Below the pieces are notes generated by a model. That model saw only the letters and a list, made by a program, of their open reading frames with translations. It did not search any database and had not been told where the DNA came from. Of a stretch of DNA of 64,000 nucleotides, positions 12,289 to 23,903 are shown piece after piece. The stretch comes from Rapana venosa (lineage: Eukaryota > Mollusca > Gastropoda > Neogastropoda > Muricidae), in contig CM054140.1 in assembly GCA_028751875.1 (NCBI GenBank), positions 14,794,247 to 14,858,246 on the forward strand, given 5' to 3'. The position numbers and the translations under genes are program-made. Numbering within the stretch: the stretch's first letter is position 1; every line of letters starts with the position of its first letter.

Positions 12289-12347
<59 letters not shown>
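8264..12347 (+). mobile_element. decayed LINE lying within a (CT)n microsatellite
   Basis: The body lies between a (CT)n tract (8264-8313) and another (CT)n tract (12291-12347) in the same orientation. An acidic, ORF1-like remnant (8342-8720) is followed by an endonuclease region: LVETFV near 8870 and FILFGDFNART near 9235-9260. A reverse transcriptase follows at about 10250-11200, with AGFRKKYSTTDH, LVDFRKAFDSIDRVKLW (motif A) and FMFADDVILLS (motif C, near 10985), then a C-terminal region with CPICQCGTETEIHFVLVCPAY (Cys/His knuckle, near 11940). Several stops and frameshifts make it dead. The clade is uncertain. Remnants of related elements lie at 33790, 46785, 48780, 52600 and 61157. Confidence 0.85.
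10013..11662 (+). pseudogene. reverse transcriptase remnant of the 8.3-12.3 kb LINE
   Basis: The frames join a linker (KKAEHRSKLLNWLQ), the fingers region (NGKFAGPDGVIGEFFK, NYRGISLLN), motif A and motif C, and a thumb/C-terminal part with YQYLGIILPT and LTYGAEVWG. Stops at about 10446, 10505 and 10907, plus frame changes, interrupt it. Catalytic Asp residues in FADD and VDFRKAFD are retained, so decay is by indels rather than active-site loss. Confidence 0.8.
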
Positions 12348-12350
<3 letters not shown>

Positions 12351-13240
12351 AATGCCCTTTTAGTCCTTTCTCCTGCCTTTTTCCAAGAAAGTAAAACATT
12401 TTAGGACATTTTGTTTGTAGTGTTTTGTTCCGGTAGTGAAATTGTAAATACTGGGATTGCCACATGATGTTTATTCTGGAATGTTATTTGCCTACGTGTC
12501 TTTCTATCTATATTTTTGTCATGTTGAAGCTTTACACCTTTTGTTAATTTGCAATATTTATCATTTTTATGCGGTTTTTGTACCCTGGGGATGGTAAGTC
12601 AAACGGAATACCTGGCTCCTCAGCACGGCCTGGTTTTCTTTGCCTTAAGGACTGAAATAATCGAGGTACTGTATCACTCAATATGACCGTTTCCCGGTTG
12701 ACAGAGTTGGATATTTAAGGGAAATATGAGGGTTAAATTTGAGCTTGAAGTGAATGTTTCTGCGAGTTACTGACACTAAATTGATGTGACAGCCCTGATA
12801 TGACCTTCGTGGTCGGTGAGCCAATCAACAACATGAAATGAAATTAAATAAAATGGAATACAATGAACAGAAACCTTTTTGTGTGCTGTTAAAATACACA
12901 CACAACCTGGATACATGGTCTTGTTAGGATCACAGGTTCACCAGATCTTAACGTTGCCACTATCTATCAAAATAAAATACTGGCAAAAAGCTTTTTGTGT
13001 GGTATGTGATGCTCACATGACTGACCACCCGACAGTTGGTATTATGTACTTATATTTATTTTAATATTAATAAAGGTCTAGCTAGCTGTTCTCAAAAAGT
13101 TTCGTCCATAGAGACAGTTTCCCTGGATAGTCTGCTAGGACGGACATAGTTAAATATCAGTATCATTTTCGTCAAGTAAAAATTATAAACACTCCCATAT
13201 TAAGCCGATCTAAGAGTCAGATACATCATTTCAAAGATGT
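12348..13240. other. no recognised feature
   Basis: Intergenic sequence between the LINE and the gcm 3' end. Nothing here gives a motif or repeat shared with the rest of the window. Confidence 0.6.
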
Positions 13241-13463
13241 CTTTATTTTAATCCTTCTCATGATAAAAAAATATATCGGCCAAAACTTGACTGATTTTGA
13301 TCTACCATCTGAACTTTCTATAATAATTGCGTTCTGTCGGTGACCTGGGCAGAATTTCAATAAGACTTCAAAGCAAGAAAAATAAGTGTCGTGTGTAATT
13401 AACCTTTTGATAACAATGGTGCAACAACAAAAATAGAAGTGCAATTAAGATTAAGTTCATCAA

Positions 13464-13845
13464 TTTATTTATAGCTGCAACGCTTTAAGTATGTTTATTT
13501 CCCTTGTAATACTAAGATTACCAATTTTCACGAAGAAAGTTGCAACTTGTTTTGACACCAGATATCTCCCTTAGTTCAAGTCGTACAAGATAAAACAAGG
13601 CACAACTGAACACTGTCCACAGATCCGCAGATGATGATCATGATAGACAATACATACAAACTATGGCGCTTATACGCATAAAATTAATTACTATGGCACA
13701 ATTCAACAGCAATAACTTTTTGCTCCCTTTTGACCCAATGCTTTTGAACACTTAGTGAACACTATATAGCTAGGCTGTAGCCGGTTGTTTCCATGGCACT
13801 ACAATTCAGTTATTAGCCAGAAGCAAGGCTTCACGCACAATAGTT
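13464..13845 (-). other. gcm: gcm 3' UTR with candidate poly(A) signals
   Basis: Downstream of the gcm stop the gene strand has AATAAA at 13499-13494 and 13469-13464, and another near 13250. They give plausible 3' UTR lengths of about 350-600 nt. No coding potential is seen. Which site is used cannot be decided from sequence alone. Confidence 0.45.
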
Positions 13846-15158
13846 TTAGTTATACGTAAGAGTGATGTTGATACTGTGGTTGCATGCCTGTTTGTATAAA
13901 CTGGAGTAAGGCTGCGAGGACGGAGACAGCTGATAACAGTCGCCAGGGTATCTGCCCAACCATGGAGACCCCATGTCACCCATGCCAGGATACTGCATCA
14001 CGGCTGGATCACTGCGCGCGGGCACCATGTTGTAAGGAGTACCGGTAATGTCCTGTTGTCCAGAGAAAGTGACCCCAGTCGTTGTGTCCCCGGGTCTTGC
14101 TGGAGTCAGGCTTGAAGCCAGCAGATCGTCCCTGGGGAAAGGGTTGTGAAGGACGTCGTACGCTGTTCTGGGAGCCTGCTGGCCTGGAAACTCTTTCTGC
14201 TGAACAGGGCGAAGTTCTTCAAAATATTTATCTGACGATGTTGTAGAAGAGGCCTGACTGTCGGAAGGGGACGTCAGGATATTGCAACTCGTGCCAGCGT
14301 CTGGGAGATGAAGTACAGACTGGGGAGACTGTGATGACAGGAGATGGGTCAACGAACTGCTGTCCTCTAAGGGGTACAGAGTGTCATTGGCAGAGTTCAC
14401 CACAGATGTCAGCTGTCTACAGGTGTCAAGATTGGAGCCCGTGTTTCCAGAACACGAGGAAGCTCGTCTGTCGGAACCCACTGATTTGTTTATGGGGCAG
14501 AAGGCACTGCCGGTATCCTGACGTTCTTCTTTTACCTCTGGCACTGAACACAGCTCTTCCATACGGGAAGGTCCTTCAAACAACGCCTCTGTGCTGGAGT
14601 GCAAGAATGTGGACGAAGATGTTTCTGACAAACGACTCCCGAACAGGAGTGGTTGGCTAGTAGAACTTCGCTCTTCATTTAGAAATCTGGACGAAATCCT
14701 TTGTTTGTCGTCAGACAGAGCAGCCCCCTCTTCAGCTCCAATATGGGCTCCTATACCGGAACCAGAAGTGGGAACATACGTTGAACTGTTTGTGAACGCT
14801 GAAGCTCTCTGTTTGCACGAAGGAACCTCGAAGGCGCTGACTACATTGCCAGTGGACCCCCTAATGTTAACCAGACCGTGCCCTGCAGGCAAGGAGGAGT
14901 TGACAAAACGGGAACCGTCCATCACGCTGTAAGCTGGCCGGGAAGGGAGGCTTGGAGCAGAGCCTCTCAAGAAAAGATCTAAGCAAGGTCTTCTGGTTTG
15001 TGGGGGACAGGCGTTGGTAATATTGATCTGTGTGATGGGTAGTGGAGGTGGGAACGAGTCCTTGATGGAATCATGAGGTGGATGGAAGGGTTTGTACGCT
15101 GACCGAGACTTGATGCACGTGCATTCAAACGGTGGACAGGAGCAGAGAATGTCATCAC
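13846..15158 (-). CDS. gcm: gcm last coding exon, C-terminal region
   Basis: The exon follows TTTTCTACAG and is open to the stop at 13848-13846. It encodes about 436 residues. Near its start is a Cys-rich stretch ([11 protein letters not shown]). The rest is rich in Ser, Pro, Thr and Gln, with no recognised domain, and is likely the transactivation region. The frame extends upstream of the first Met in this exon (14970) to the acceptor at 15159, so that Met is internal. The C-terminus ends ...NITLTYN. Confidence 0.9.
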
Positions 15159-15603
15159 CTGTAGAAAAGAAATAGGAGATGACTATGAATAAGTGTACTC
15201 AGATATGCGACAGAACAATAGTAATCCGTGTAAGGACATAACCTAACGACTCCATGATATCCAATCAAAGCAATCCGTGTAGGGTCATAGCCTAACGATT
15301 TCATGATATTCAGTTTCTTTAAATGTTAAAAAAATAAAGTAGTTTGATCTGTTTCAATATTGGCATCGACCTGCACATGGTTTTATTGAGAATTGGAAAA
15401 TATATTAAAGTAAGTTTCATGATATTCTCATCACAAATGTGTGTAGGAAGGAATAAACAAAAAAGCCCATGAGTGTAATTCTTTTCTTTTGTTCAAACTT
15501 ACCCGGCAAAGTGGCCAGTGACTTTCTGCCTGGGACAGTTTCTGGTTCACTGGTCATAACCCGTTTTCTGTCCGTATCACAACCGATCATACCCGATACC
15601 TGT

Positions 15604-15658
<55 letters not shown>

Positions 15659-18600
15659 TGATTTTTAATATGAGACTCAAGCAACGAATACGAGATTTTA
15701 GAAGAAAAAAAGAAAGCAAAATGCCTTCCCCCTTAAAAAAAAAAAAAGGCAAAACGCCCTCCCCCCTTCCCCAAAACAAACCAACGCAGAAAACTTTATG
15801 CACATTTTCCTGAGATTCAAACTGGTTGAACAAATTATAATTTCATAAAAAGTATGATCTAAAATCATTGACAAAGTACTATGTGAGCATACATTTTCAG
15901 CTTTTCAATAATGAAAGAAGAGCCATTATTACGGAAAAAATAGCTGTTAATCTTTTTTTCTTGCTTGCTAGGTTTGCTTCTTTTCGTTGAATAAAGAACC
16001 ACGAAAACATCCGAAGACTCCAAAATACTTTTTTTTTACATTTCAAAATCGGAAATTGTAAGTGATAACATAGCACAGTCAAGACAGGCGAAAAAGGAAG
16101 AAAGAAAGGGGAAAAAGGAACATACTCACCATGAATGATTTGTAGTGGCGAGTTCCCGACATGCCACGTCTGCTTTCAGCAACAGACTTGAGCTCGGGTC
16201 GTGGATGATCATGGTAACCTTTGGCCTGGAAGTAAATAGCGCCGTGCGCATGTCTCCAGAAATGGGTAACGGGGTATCCACAGTGGCCACGACAGGCAAG
16301 GAGCTCTAAACAGCCCGAGCACTTGGAGTTGGGACACGGTTTTCCTGCAAAGAACAAGTTTTAACTAAAAACCATTTCAAACAACGTAAGACCGACTAAA
16401 CAGTATGAAAAAGAGTGCAAAATACACTAATTTATTCATTTCAAATATATACAGCCAAAGAAGATAATTATACTCTTTCTGGTAATGTACACTAACCGAT
16501 CTGTTTCCGTCGCGCCTTGTCACAAATGGCAGGTCTGAGATGAACTTTCTCGCCACTGTCAGGCTGGCAGTCCTGGGAGCAGACGAGGACTCCCAGGCAG
16601 GATTTCTTCAGGATAAGGGCGTTATGGTTGTTGGTGTTGCGCATGGCCCAGCCACTCACGTGACGCCGGCCATCTTCCTCCTGGGGACTGTACACGTAGC
16701 GGCAATGGCCGTGCGGCCAGGGCTGGAACTTGTCGTATTTGTCGGGCTGCGAAAGTACAAAATGGAGGACATTTACTGGGAGAGAAACACAGATTAAGAC
16801 ACAAAAGTGTAACAAACTTATTTCAACTAACTGTGAAACAAAATGTAGTGAAATAAAGTAGCATGTTCATGGACATGGAAACGGGAAGAATATAAAGAAT
16901 GCTCTCTGGCTGAAATTGTAAAAATTAGTGCAGTGTAATATGCATCACAACACACTACACAAAAGTAATGTAGACCGACTATACAGTTGTACAATATGGT
17001 AAAAAAAAAAGTATTTTAAAAGAAAGGTAAAGGTGTCCCATAACCTATAAGGTCGTAGGGGAGTAAGCCTCAACTTCTCTAGGAACCAGCATATTGAGGG
17101 TGGCGCCCATCTCCTCTTCCTCGCTGCTTTACTTTCCCTAGCCTTAAAGAGGCAGGTACCCATTTACAGCTAGGTGAACTGGGGGACTGTACTGAAGCCA
17201 GGGCGCGCAAACGGTCACCCATCCAACTGGTAACCACACACGATGCTGCTTAACCTTGGCTGGAGGAAAGCTGAGCTGTCCCGTCCCCAATATGGTTCTA
17301 ACTGGAAAAAAAAATCCCGCTCAGTCTGAATCCTCTCATGCCATATTATGTGCAAGATGCACCGCTATATAAGTTCCATTTATTATTATTATTATTATAT
17401 ATATAATTATTATGGCAATGTGGCCTTTGATCCTTCCTCACGCTTCAAAAAATCTCGTGTTGAAGTCTTGCTATGTCTGCAGAAACATGAGAACCGTTTT
17501 CAGAGGAACCAAACAGCCGTCTCCATCGGAATAAATCTTGCCCCATCTGAAAAACCGGTACATTGTCTTGCTTTGCAGTTAAGTCCGATTGATTGAGCGC
17601 CTCACACTCGTCAAGATTGCCCGTTCGATGATAAAAGCTATTTTCACTGTGGATCTTGATATAGTATTGTCGGATGAGAGAGAGAAGCAGCGTCAGTCAG
17701 CAAAACGCCACTAGGCTGCATGGCTCCCATGTTTTCCTGTAGGGCCAGAGAGGACTTGTTCCTGGGTAGGAGCAGACAGAAGCTCAAGGCACCCTGCCTC
17801 GAAGATGACAAACCTCTGATTGGGGAATCGGATCCCACCCTCCCAGGTGATCATTCGTTGCCTTAACCACACGGCCAAGATCAGATGTCTGTTCGTAAAT
17901 AAACCAAAGAATGACTACTACATTTTAAAAGTATCCATGGGTAGCAAACATTCTCGGAAAGAACAAGACTTTTTGTTTATAGCACATTAATTGTGATGAT
18001 ACGTTTATTTCCATACAACAAAAAAGTCTCTTGGACACGATGCTCAGTCTTCAAACTGCTCGCATTAGTAAGAACTGAATTTCAAAAACGAAACTATTTC
18101 TTCGTGTGTCTTACAGTGTAGAACCAAGATTGTGGGAGACACTGAGTTTCCAAGGGGAGAAAACTAATAATTAAATTGTGGAGAACAAGGAAAGTCTGTT
18201 GTGGAGAACGAAGGAAAGTCTGGACCCAAGGTCACCATGTTGCAACAGACCTAGAGATGATAAAAATTACCATTTTAAATTTTTAGGATGTGTTCCATCA
18301 AATTTGGTCTATTAACAACTCGTTTGAATGTGCGGCCATCCTTTGCATCTCTGTTTGGCAGATAAGGGCCAACGGAGTGACAAAATAAAGAACTGCCTCG
18401 TGACTCGCACGTGCTGATACAGACATAGAGACAGAAGGGGGGAGGGGGGTGTTGAGTGGAGGTGGAAGTCGAGTTCAATTTTTTTTTTTTAAAGTCTTGG
18501 GCAATTTTGGGAATGGACATGGCTTTGTTTTAGAGCTGTTTGATGCTGGCTGATGGTAGAGGTCCGCACAACGTATTAAGCGGGAACGTCTGCCGATGAT

Positions 18601-19744
18601 GAGATTTAATGACTTCCCGGACAGCTACCTCACCTGCCTGTTCTAACGGGAGTGTGAAAGTGTTCCCCCGGTCGTCCCTTGCCCATTGGGGGAAGCCTAC
18701 TCTGAATACCGGTGTTTATATATACCGTCACAGCTGTGTGCTCAGGGTGCTGACGTTAAACTCGAATGAAAGAAGGGGACGAACGTGTTAAGGCAGCTTT
18801 ATAGCCAGGAGCGGACGCTGGTGTATCGTCATCTTATGGTGTGTGGTCTGCGGGTCCAATCTCTCCACTGATGCCGCTATAATGACGCGCGTGTCTGATC
18901 CATAACAAAGCCACTATAACGACGTGAAGCTCTTCAAACTGTCTGACCAGGCTAAATGAACTGAGATGTCGAATAAAAACCTCAAAAAGAAGTCATGGAT
19001 CCACCCCAAGTCTTCCGCGGCACCATGACTATCAAAGGACGTGTGATACAGCATAAAATGTCCTGCCTGCGAGGCGGTGGACGGCAAGGAAGTGGTGTGT
19101 CCCTCGTAAGCCGGTTGACACGCGGTAAAACTCGGACTGACTGACTGACTGACTGTGGTGTACCTACGTTCCATTTTTAAGATGGCCGAGTTTTATCGCG
19201 TGGCCGCTGGAGAATGTTGGGCAGCAAACTGTACAAAGGTTCAGTGTTGAAACGCGGATTTTCCGGGTTTTTTGTTGTTTGGGTTGTAATTGTTGCTTTT
19301 GTTTTTGTAAAGTAGACTGAAGAGGTATGAACACACACGAGGCAAGAGAAGGCATTTTAAAAAAACAAGACAGAGCAATAGCCTTTGACTCCACTTAAAA
19401 CAAGACAGAACAATAGCCTTTGACTCCACTTCAGATCGATCACCACCAAATAAATAAATAAATACCGTAAGACTTAGTCATCAGCTAAGATACGTGTAAA
19501 TGCAAGGAAAAGTTGATCAAAGTCTAGGCTGCTCACCGAAAAGAAGCCTTATGTTGTCCATACACAAAAAATAGTAAAAATGAAACAAATATGCAAATAC
19601 CCCTACTAATTACGTGAGAAATGAAATACTGATTAGATTTTTCTCCCAGTCTGAATCAGAGAAAGATTTCAAACAGATCATCCCGTTTCTTGAATGTTTA
19701 CTGGTTGATGAAAGTCGTGTGTTCTCAGTGGCATCAGGCGCGCG

Positions 19745-19812
<68 letters not shown>

Positions 19813-20168
19813 GGAAGAACGAAGGTGTTTATCATTGGTCAATTTGAATTCAGGTACAACAGTCAATAATTTCTTAAAGAAAAATGTTACCGTTTTTTTT
19901 GTCCGATTTGTCTTTTTCTATCTGTCCTCCTGTCTGTGTGTGTTTTAAAAAAAAAAACTTTTGTGTGTGTGTACGTGCGTACGTGCACGCGAGCGTGAGT
20001 ATGCACACGCGCGTTTGAATATACGAGTTTACTACAAAGATGTCTGGGTTCTCTTTAGGTGGGATAGAGATGGCGCGTATTCAGGTCAAATTAGACTGCA
20101 GTAGTTTCACAAATACGTAGTATGTTTTGCCGTTTGCTTTTGTCTTCTTTCATGATACTTTTATTCTT

Positions 20169-20238
<70 letters not shown>

Positions 20239-23200
20239 GCAGAGAGAGACAGCTTCTGTATTAGAGAGATCTGATTTAGTTCGATTCATTTTGTTCTTGA
20301 TATTTATCTTGTGTTTCCATTGTAATCTACTGGCCAAAGCAACGCTACCTTATCATGTCCTTGTCATTCTATCTACCTTTGTTGGTCTGTGCCAGTCTGT
20401 CTGTACCTGTGTCTATGTGCCGTCTGCTTCCGTGTCTATGACTTGTCTATATCTGCATCTCTGTACCAGTCTGTACTTGTGTCTATGTGAAAGTCTATAT
20501 CTGTGTCCGTATGCCAGTCTGTATCTATATGCCTGTCTATATCTGTGTCTCTATGCCAGTCTGCAATCTGTGTCTCTGTGCCAGCCTGTGTCTCTGTGCC
20601 AGTCTATATCTGTGTCTGTATGCCAGTCTGTATCTGTGTCTCTGTGCCAGTCTGTATCTGTGTCTCTGTGACAGTCTGTATCTGTGTCTGTATGCCAGTC
20701 TGTATCTGTGTCTGTATGCCAGTCTGTATCTGTGTCTCTGTGCCAGTCTGTGTCTGTGTCTCTGTGCCAGTCTGTCTCTGTGCCAGTCTGTCTCTGTGCC
20801 AGTCTGTATCTGTGTCTCTGTGACAGTCTGTGTCTCTGTGCCAGTCTATGTCATGTGTCTCTGTGCCAGTCTGTATCTGTGTCTCTGTGACTGTCTGTCT
20901 CTGTGCCAGTCTGTATCTGTGAACCAGTTTGTATCTGTGTGCCAGTCTGTGTCTGTATGCCAGTCTGTGTCTATGTGCCAGTTTGTGTCATGTGTCTTTG
21001 TGCCAGTCTGTATCTGTGTCTCTGTGACAGTCTGTGTCTCTGTGCCAGTCTGTATCTGTGTCTCTGTGCCAGTCTGTATCTGTGTCTCTGTGCCAGTCTG
21101 TGTCATGTGTCTCTGTGCCAGTCTGTAGTTGTGTCTCTGCGCCAGTCTGTAGCTGTGTCCGTGTGTCAGTCTGTGTCTCTGCGCCAGTCTGTAGCTGTCT
21201 TTGTGCCAGTCTGTGTCTCTGCGCCAGTCTGTGTCTGTGTCAGTCTGTGTCTCTGTGTCAGTCTGTAGCTGTGCCTCTGTGCCAGTCTGTATCTGTGTCT
21301 CTGCGCCAGTCTGTATCTCTGTGTCTTTGTGCCAGTCTGTATCTGTGTCTCTGTGCCAGTCTGTATCTGTGTCTCTGTGACAGTCTGTATCTGTGTCTCT
21401 GTGCCAGTCTGTATCTGTGTCTCTGTGACAGTCTGTATCTGTGTCTCTGTGCCAGTCTGTGTCTCTGTGCCAGTCTGTCTCTGTGCCAGTCTGTGTCTCT
21501 GTGCCAGTCTGTATCTGTGTCTCTGTGACAGTCTGTGTCTTTGTGCCAGTCTATGTCATGTGTCTCTGTGCCAGTCTGTATCTGTGTCTCTGTGACTGTC
21601 TGTCTCTGTGCCAGTCTGTATCTGTGACCGTTTGTATCTGTGTGCCAGTCTGTGTCTGTATGCCAGTCTGTGTCTATGTGCCAGTTTGTGTTGTGTCTTT
21701 GTGCCAGTCTGTATCTGTGTCTCTGTGACAGTCTGTGTCTCTGTGCCAGTCTGTATCTGTGTCTCTGTGCCAGTCTGTATCTGTGTCTCCGTGCCAGTCT
21801 GTGTCATGTGTCTCTGTGCCAGTCTGTAGCTGTGTCTCTGTGCCAGTCTGTATCTGTGTCTCTGTGCCAGTCTGTGTCATGTGTCTCTGTGCCAGTCTGT
21901 AGCTGTGTCTCTGTGTCTCTGCGCCAGTCTGTAGCTGTGTCCGTGTGTCAGTCTGTGTCTCTGCGCCAGTCTGTAGCTGTGTCTTTGTGCCAGTCTGTGT
22001 CTCTGCGCCAGTCTGTGTCTGTGTCAGTCTGTGTCTCTGTGTCAGTCTGTAGCTGTGTCTCTGTGCCAGTCTGTATCTGTGTCTCTGTGCCAGTCTGTAT
22101 CTCTGTGTCTTTGTGCCAGTCTGTATCTGTGTCTCTGTGCCAGTCTGTATCTGTGTCTCTGTGTCAGTGTGTAGCTGTGGGTCTGTGCCAGTCTGTAGCT
22201 GTGTCTCTGTGCCAGTCTGTATCTGTGTCTCTGTGCCAGTCTGTCTCTGTGCCAGTCTGTGTCTCTACGCCAGTCTGTAGCTGTGTCTCTGTGTCAGTCT
22301 GTGTCTCTGCGCCAGTCTGTAGCTGTGTCTCTGTGCCAATCTGTATCTGTGTCTCTGTGACAGTCTGTCTCTGTGTCTCTGTGTCAGTGTGTAGCTGTGG
22401 GTCTGTGCCAGTCTGTAGCTGTGTCTCTGTGCCAGTCTGTATCTGTGTCTCTGTGCCAGTCTGTCTCTGTGCCAGTCTGTGTCTCTGCGCCAGTCTGTAG
22501 CTGTGTCTCTGTGCCAGTCTGTATCTGTGTCTCTGTGACAGTCTGTCTCTGTGTCAGTCTGTATCTCTGTGTCTTTGTGCCAGTCTGTGTCTCTGTGACA
22601 CTCTGTATGTGTCTCTGTGTCAGTCTGTATCTCTGTCTTTGTGCCAGTCTGTATCTGTGTCTCTGTGCCAGTCTGTATCTGTGTCTCTGTGCCAGTCTGT
22701 ATCTGTGTCTCTGTGCCAGTCTGTATCTGTGTCTCTGTGTCAGTCTGTAGCTGTGTCCCTGTGCCAGTCTGTGTCTCTGTGTCAGTCTGTAGCTGTCTTG
22801 TGTATCTGTACCTCTTGCCAGTCTGTATCTGTGTCTCTGTGCCAGTCTGTTTTGTGTTGTCTCGTAAGTGGGCTCTTACCAGTCTGTGTTTGTGAGTCTG
22901 TCTGTGTGCCAGTCTGTGTCTGTGTGCCATCTATTGGTGCCAGTTGTGATTGTATGTCTCTATGCCAGTCTGTATGTGTCTCTATGCCAGTCTGTATGTG
23001 TCTCTATGCCAGTCTGTTTGTGTCTCTATGCCAGTCTGTTTGTGTCTCTATGCCAGTCTGTATGTGTCTCTATGCCAGTCTGTTTGTGTCTCTATGCCAG
23101 TCTGTTTGTGTCTCTATGCCAGTCTGTATGTGTCTCTATGCCAGTCTGTTTGTGTCTCTATGCCAGTCTGTTTGTGTCTCTATGCCAGTCTGTATGTGTC

Positions 23201-23798
23201 TTTATGCCAGTCTGTTTGTGTCTCTATGTCAGTCTGTATGTGTCTCTATGTCAGTCTGTATGTGTCTGTCTGTATTTATGTCTCTGTGCCAGTCTGTATG
23301 TGTCTCTATGTCAGTCTGTAGCTGTGTGTGTCTATATGTGTCTCTATGCCAGTCTGTATGTGTCTCTATGTCAGTCTGTATGTGTCTCTGTGCCAGTCTG
23401 TTTGTGTCTTTATGCCAGTCTGTAGCTGTGTCTGTCTGTATATGTGTCTCTGTGCCTGTCTGTGTCCCTCTTTTTATATAGAGAAGTGATTATGACGATG
23501 TGTGATTTGAATTCCCCTTCCCCACTCCGTTTATAGAAGTGTGAGGGTATGGAGGAAAGGGGAATGAGGGTGACGGTAGATGGCGGCGGTAATGGTAGTG
23601 ATGCTGGTGGCGTGTGTGGGTGGAGTTGGGGGGGGGGGGGTGCTCCTGATCCTGCACTAAGGATCCCTCGAAGGACTTAAAAGTACTGCCCCAAAACAAG
23701 CAAAGCCCCGCATACATCAACATCCACCCCCCTTCACACACACACACGCACACACACATACTCTCTCTCCCACCCCTCAAAGTGAACGAACGCAAGCG

Positions 23799-23829
<31 letters not shown>

Positions 23830-23863
23830 ATCCCTGCCTATATATCATATAGATTTAACATGA

Positions 23864-23903
<40 letters not shown>

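Noticed and set aside
14331..14932. Plus-strand frames of 109 and 113 codons opposite the last gcm exon
   Set aside because: They are shadows of the gcm coding strand and have no motif.
20487..23481. Long open frames (up to 290 codons) with Cys/Val/Leu/Ser or Thr/Gln/Glu repeats
   Set aside because: They follow from a 24-bp tandem unit, which keeps all frames open on both strands. They lie in a gcm intron and have no start context or domain.
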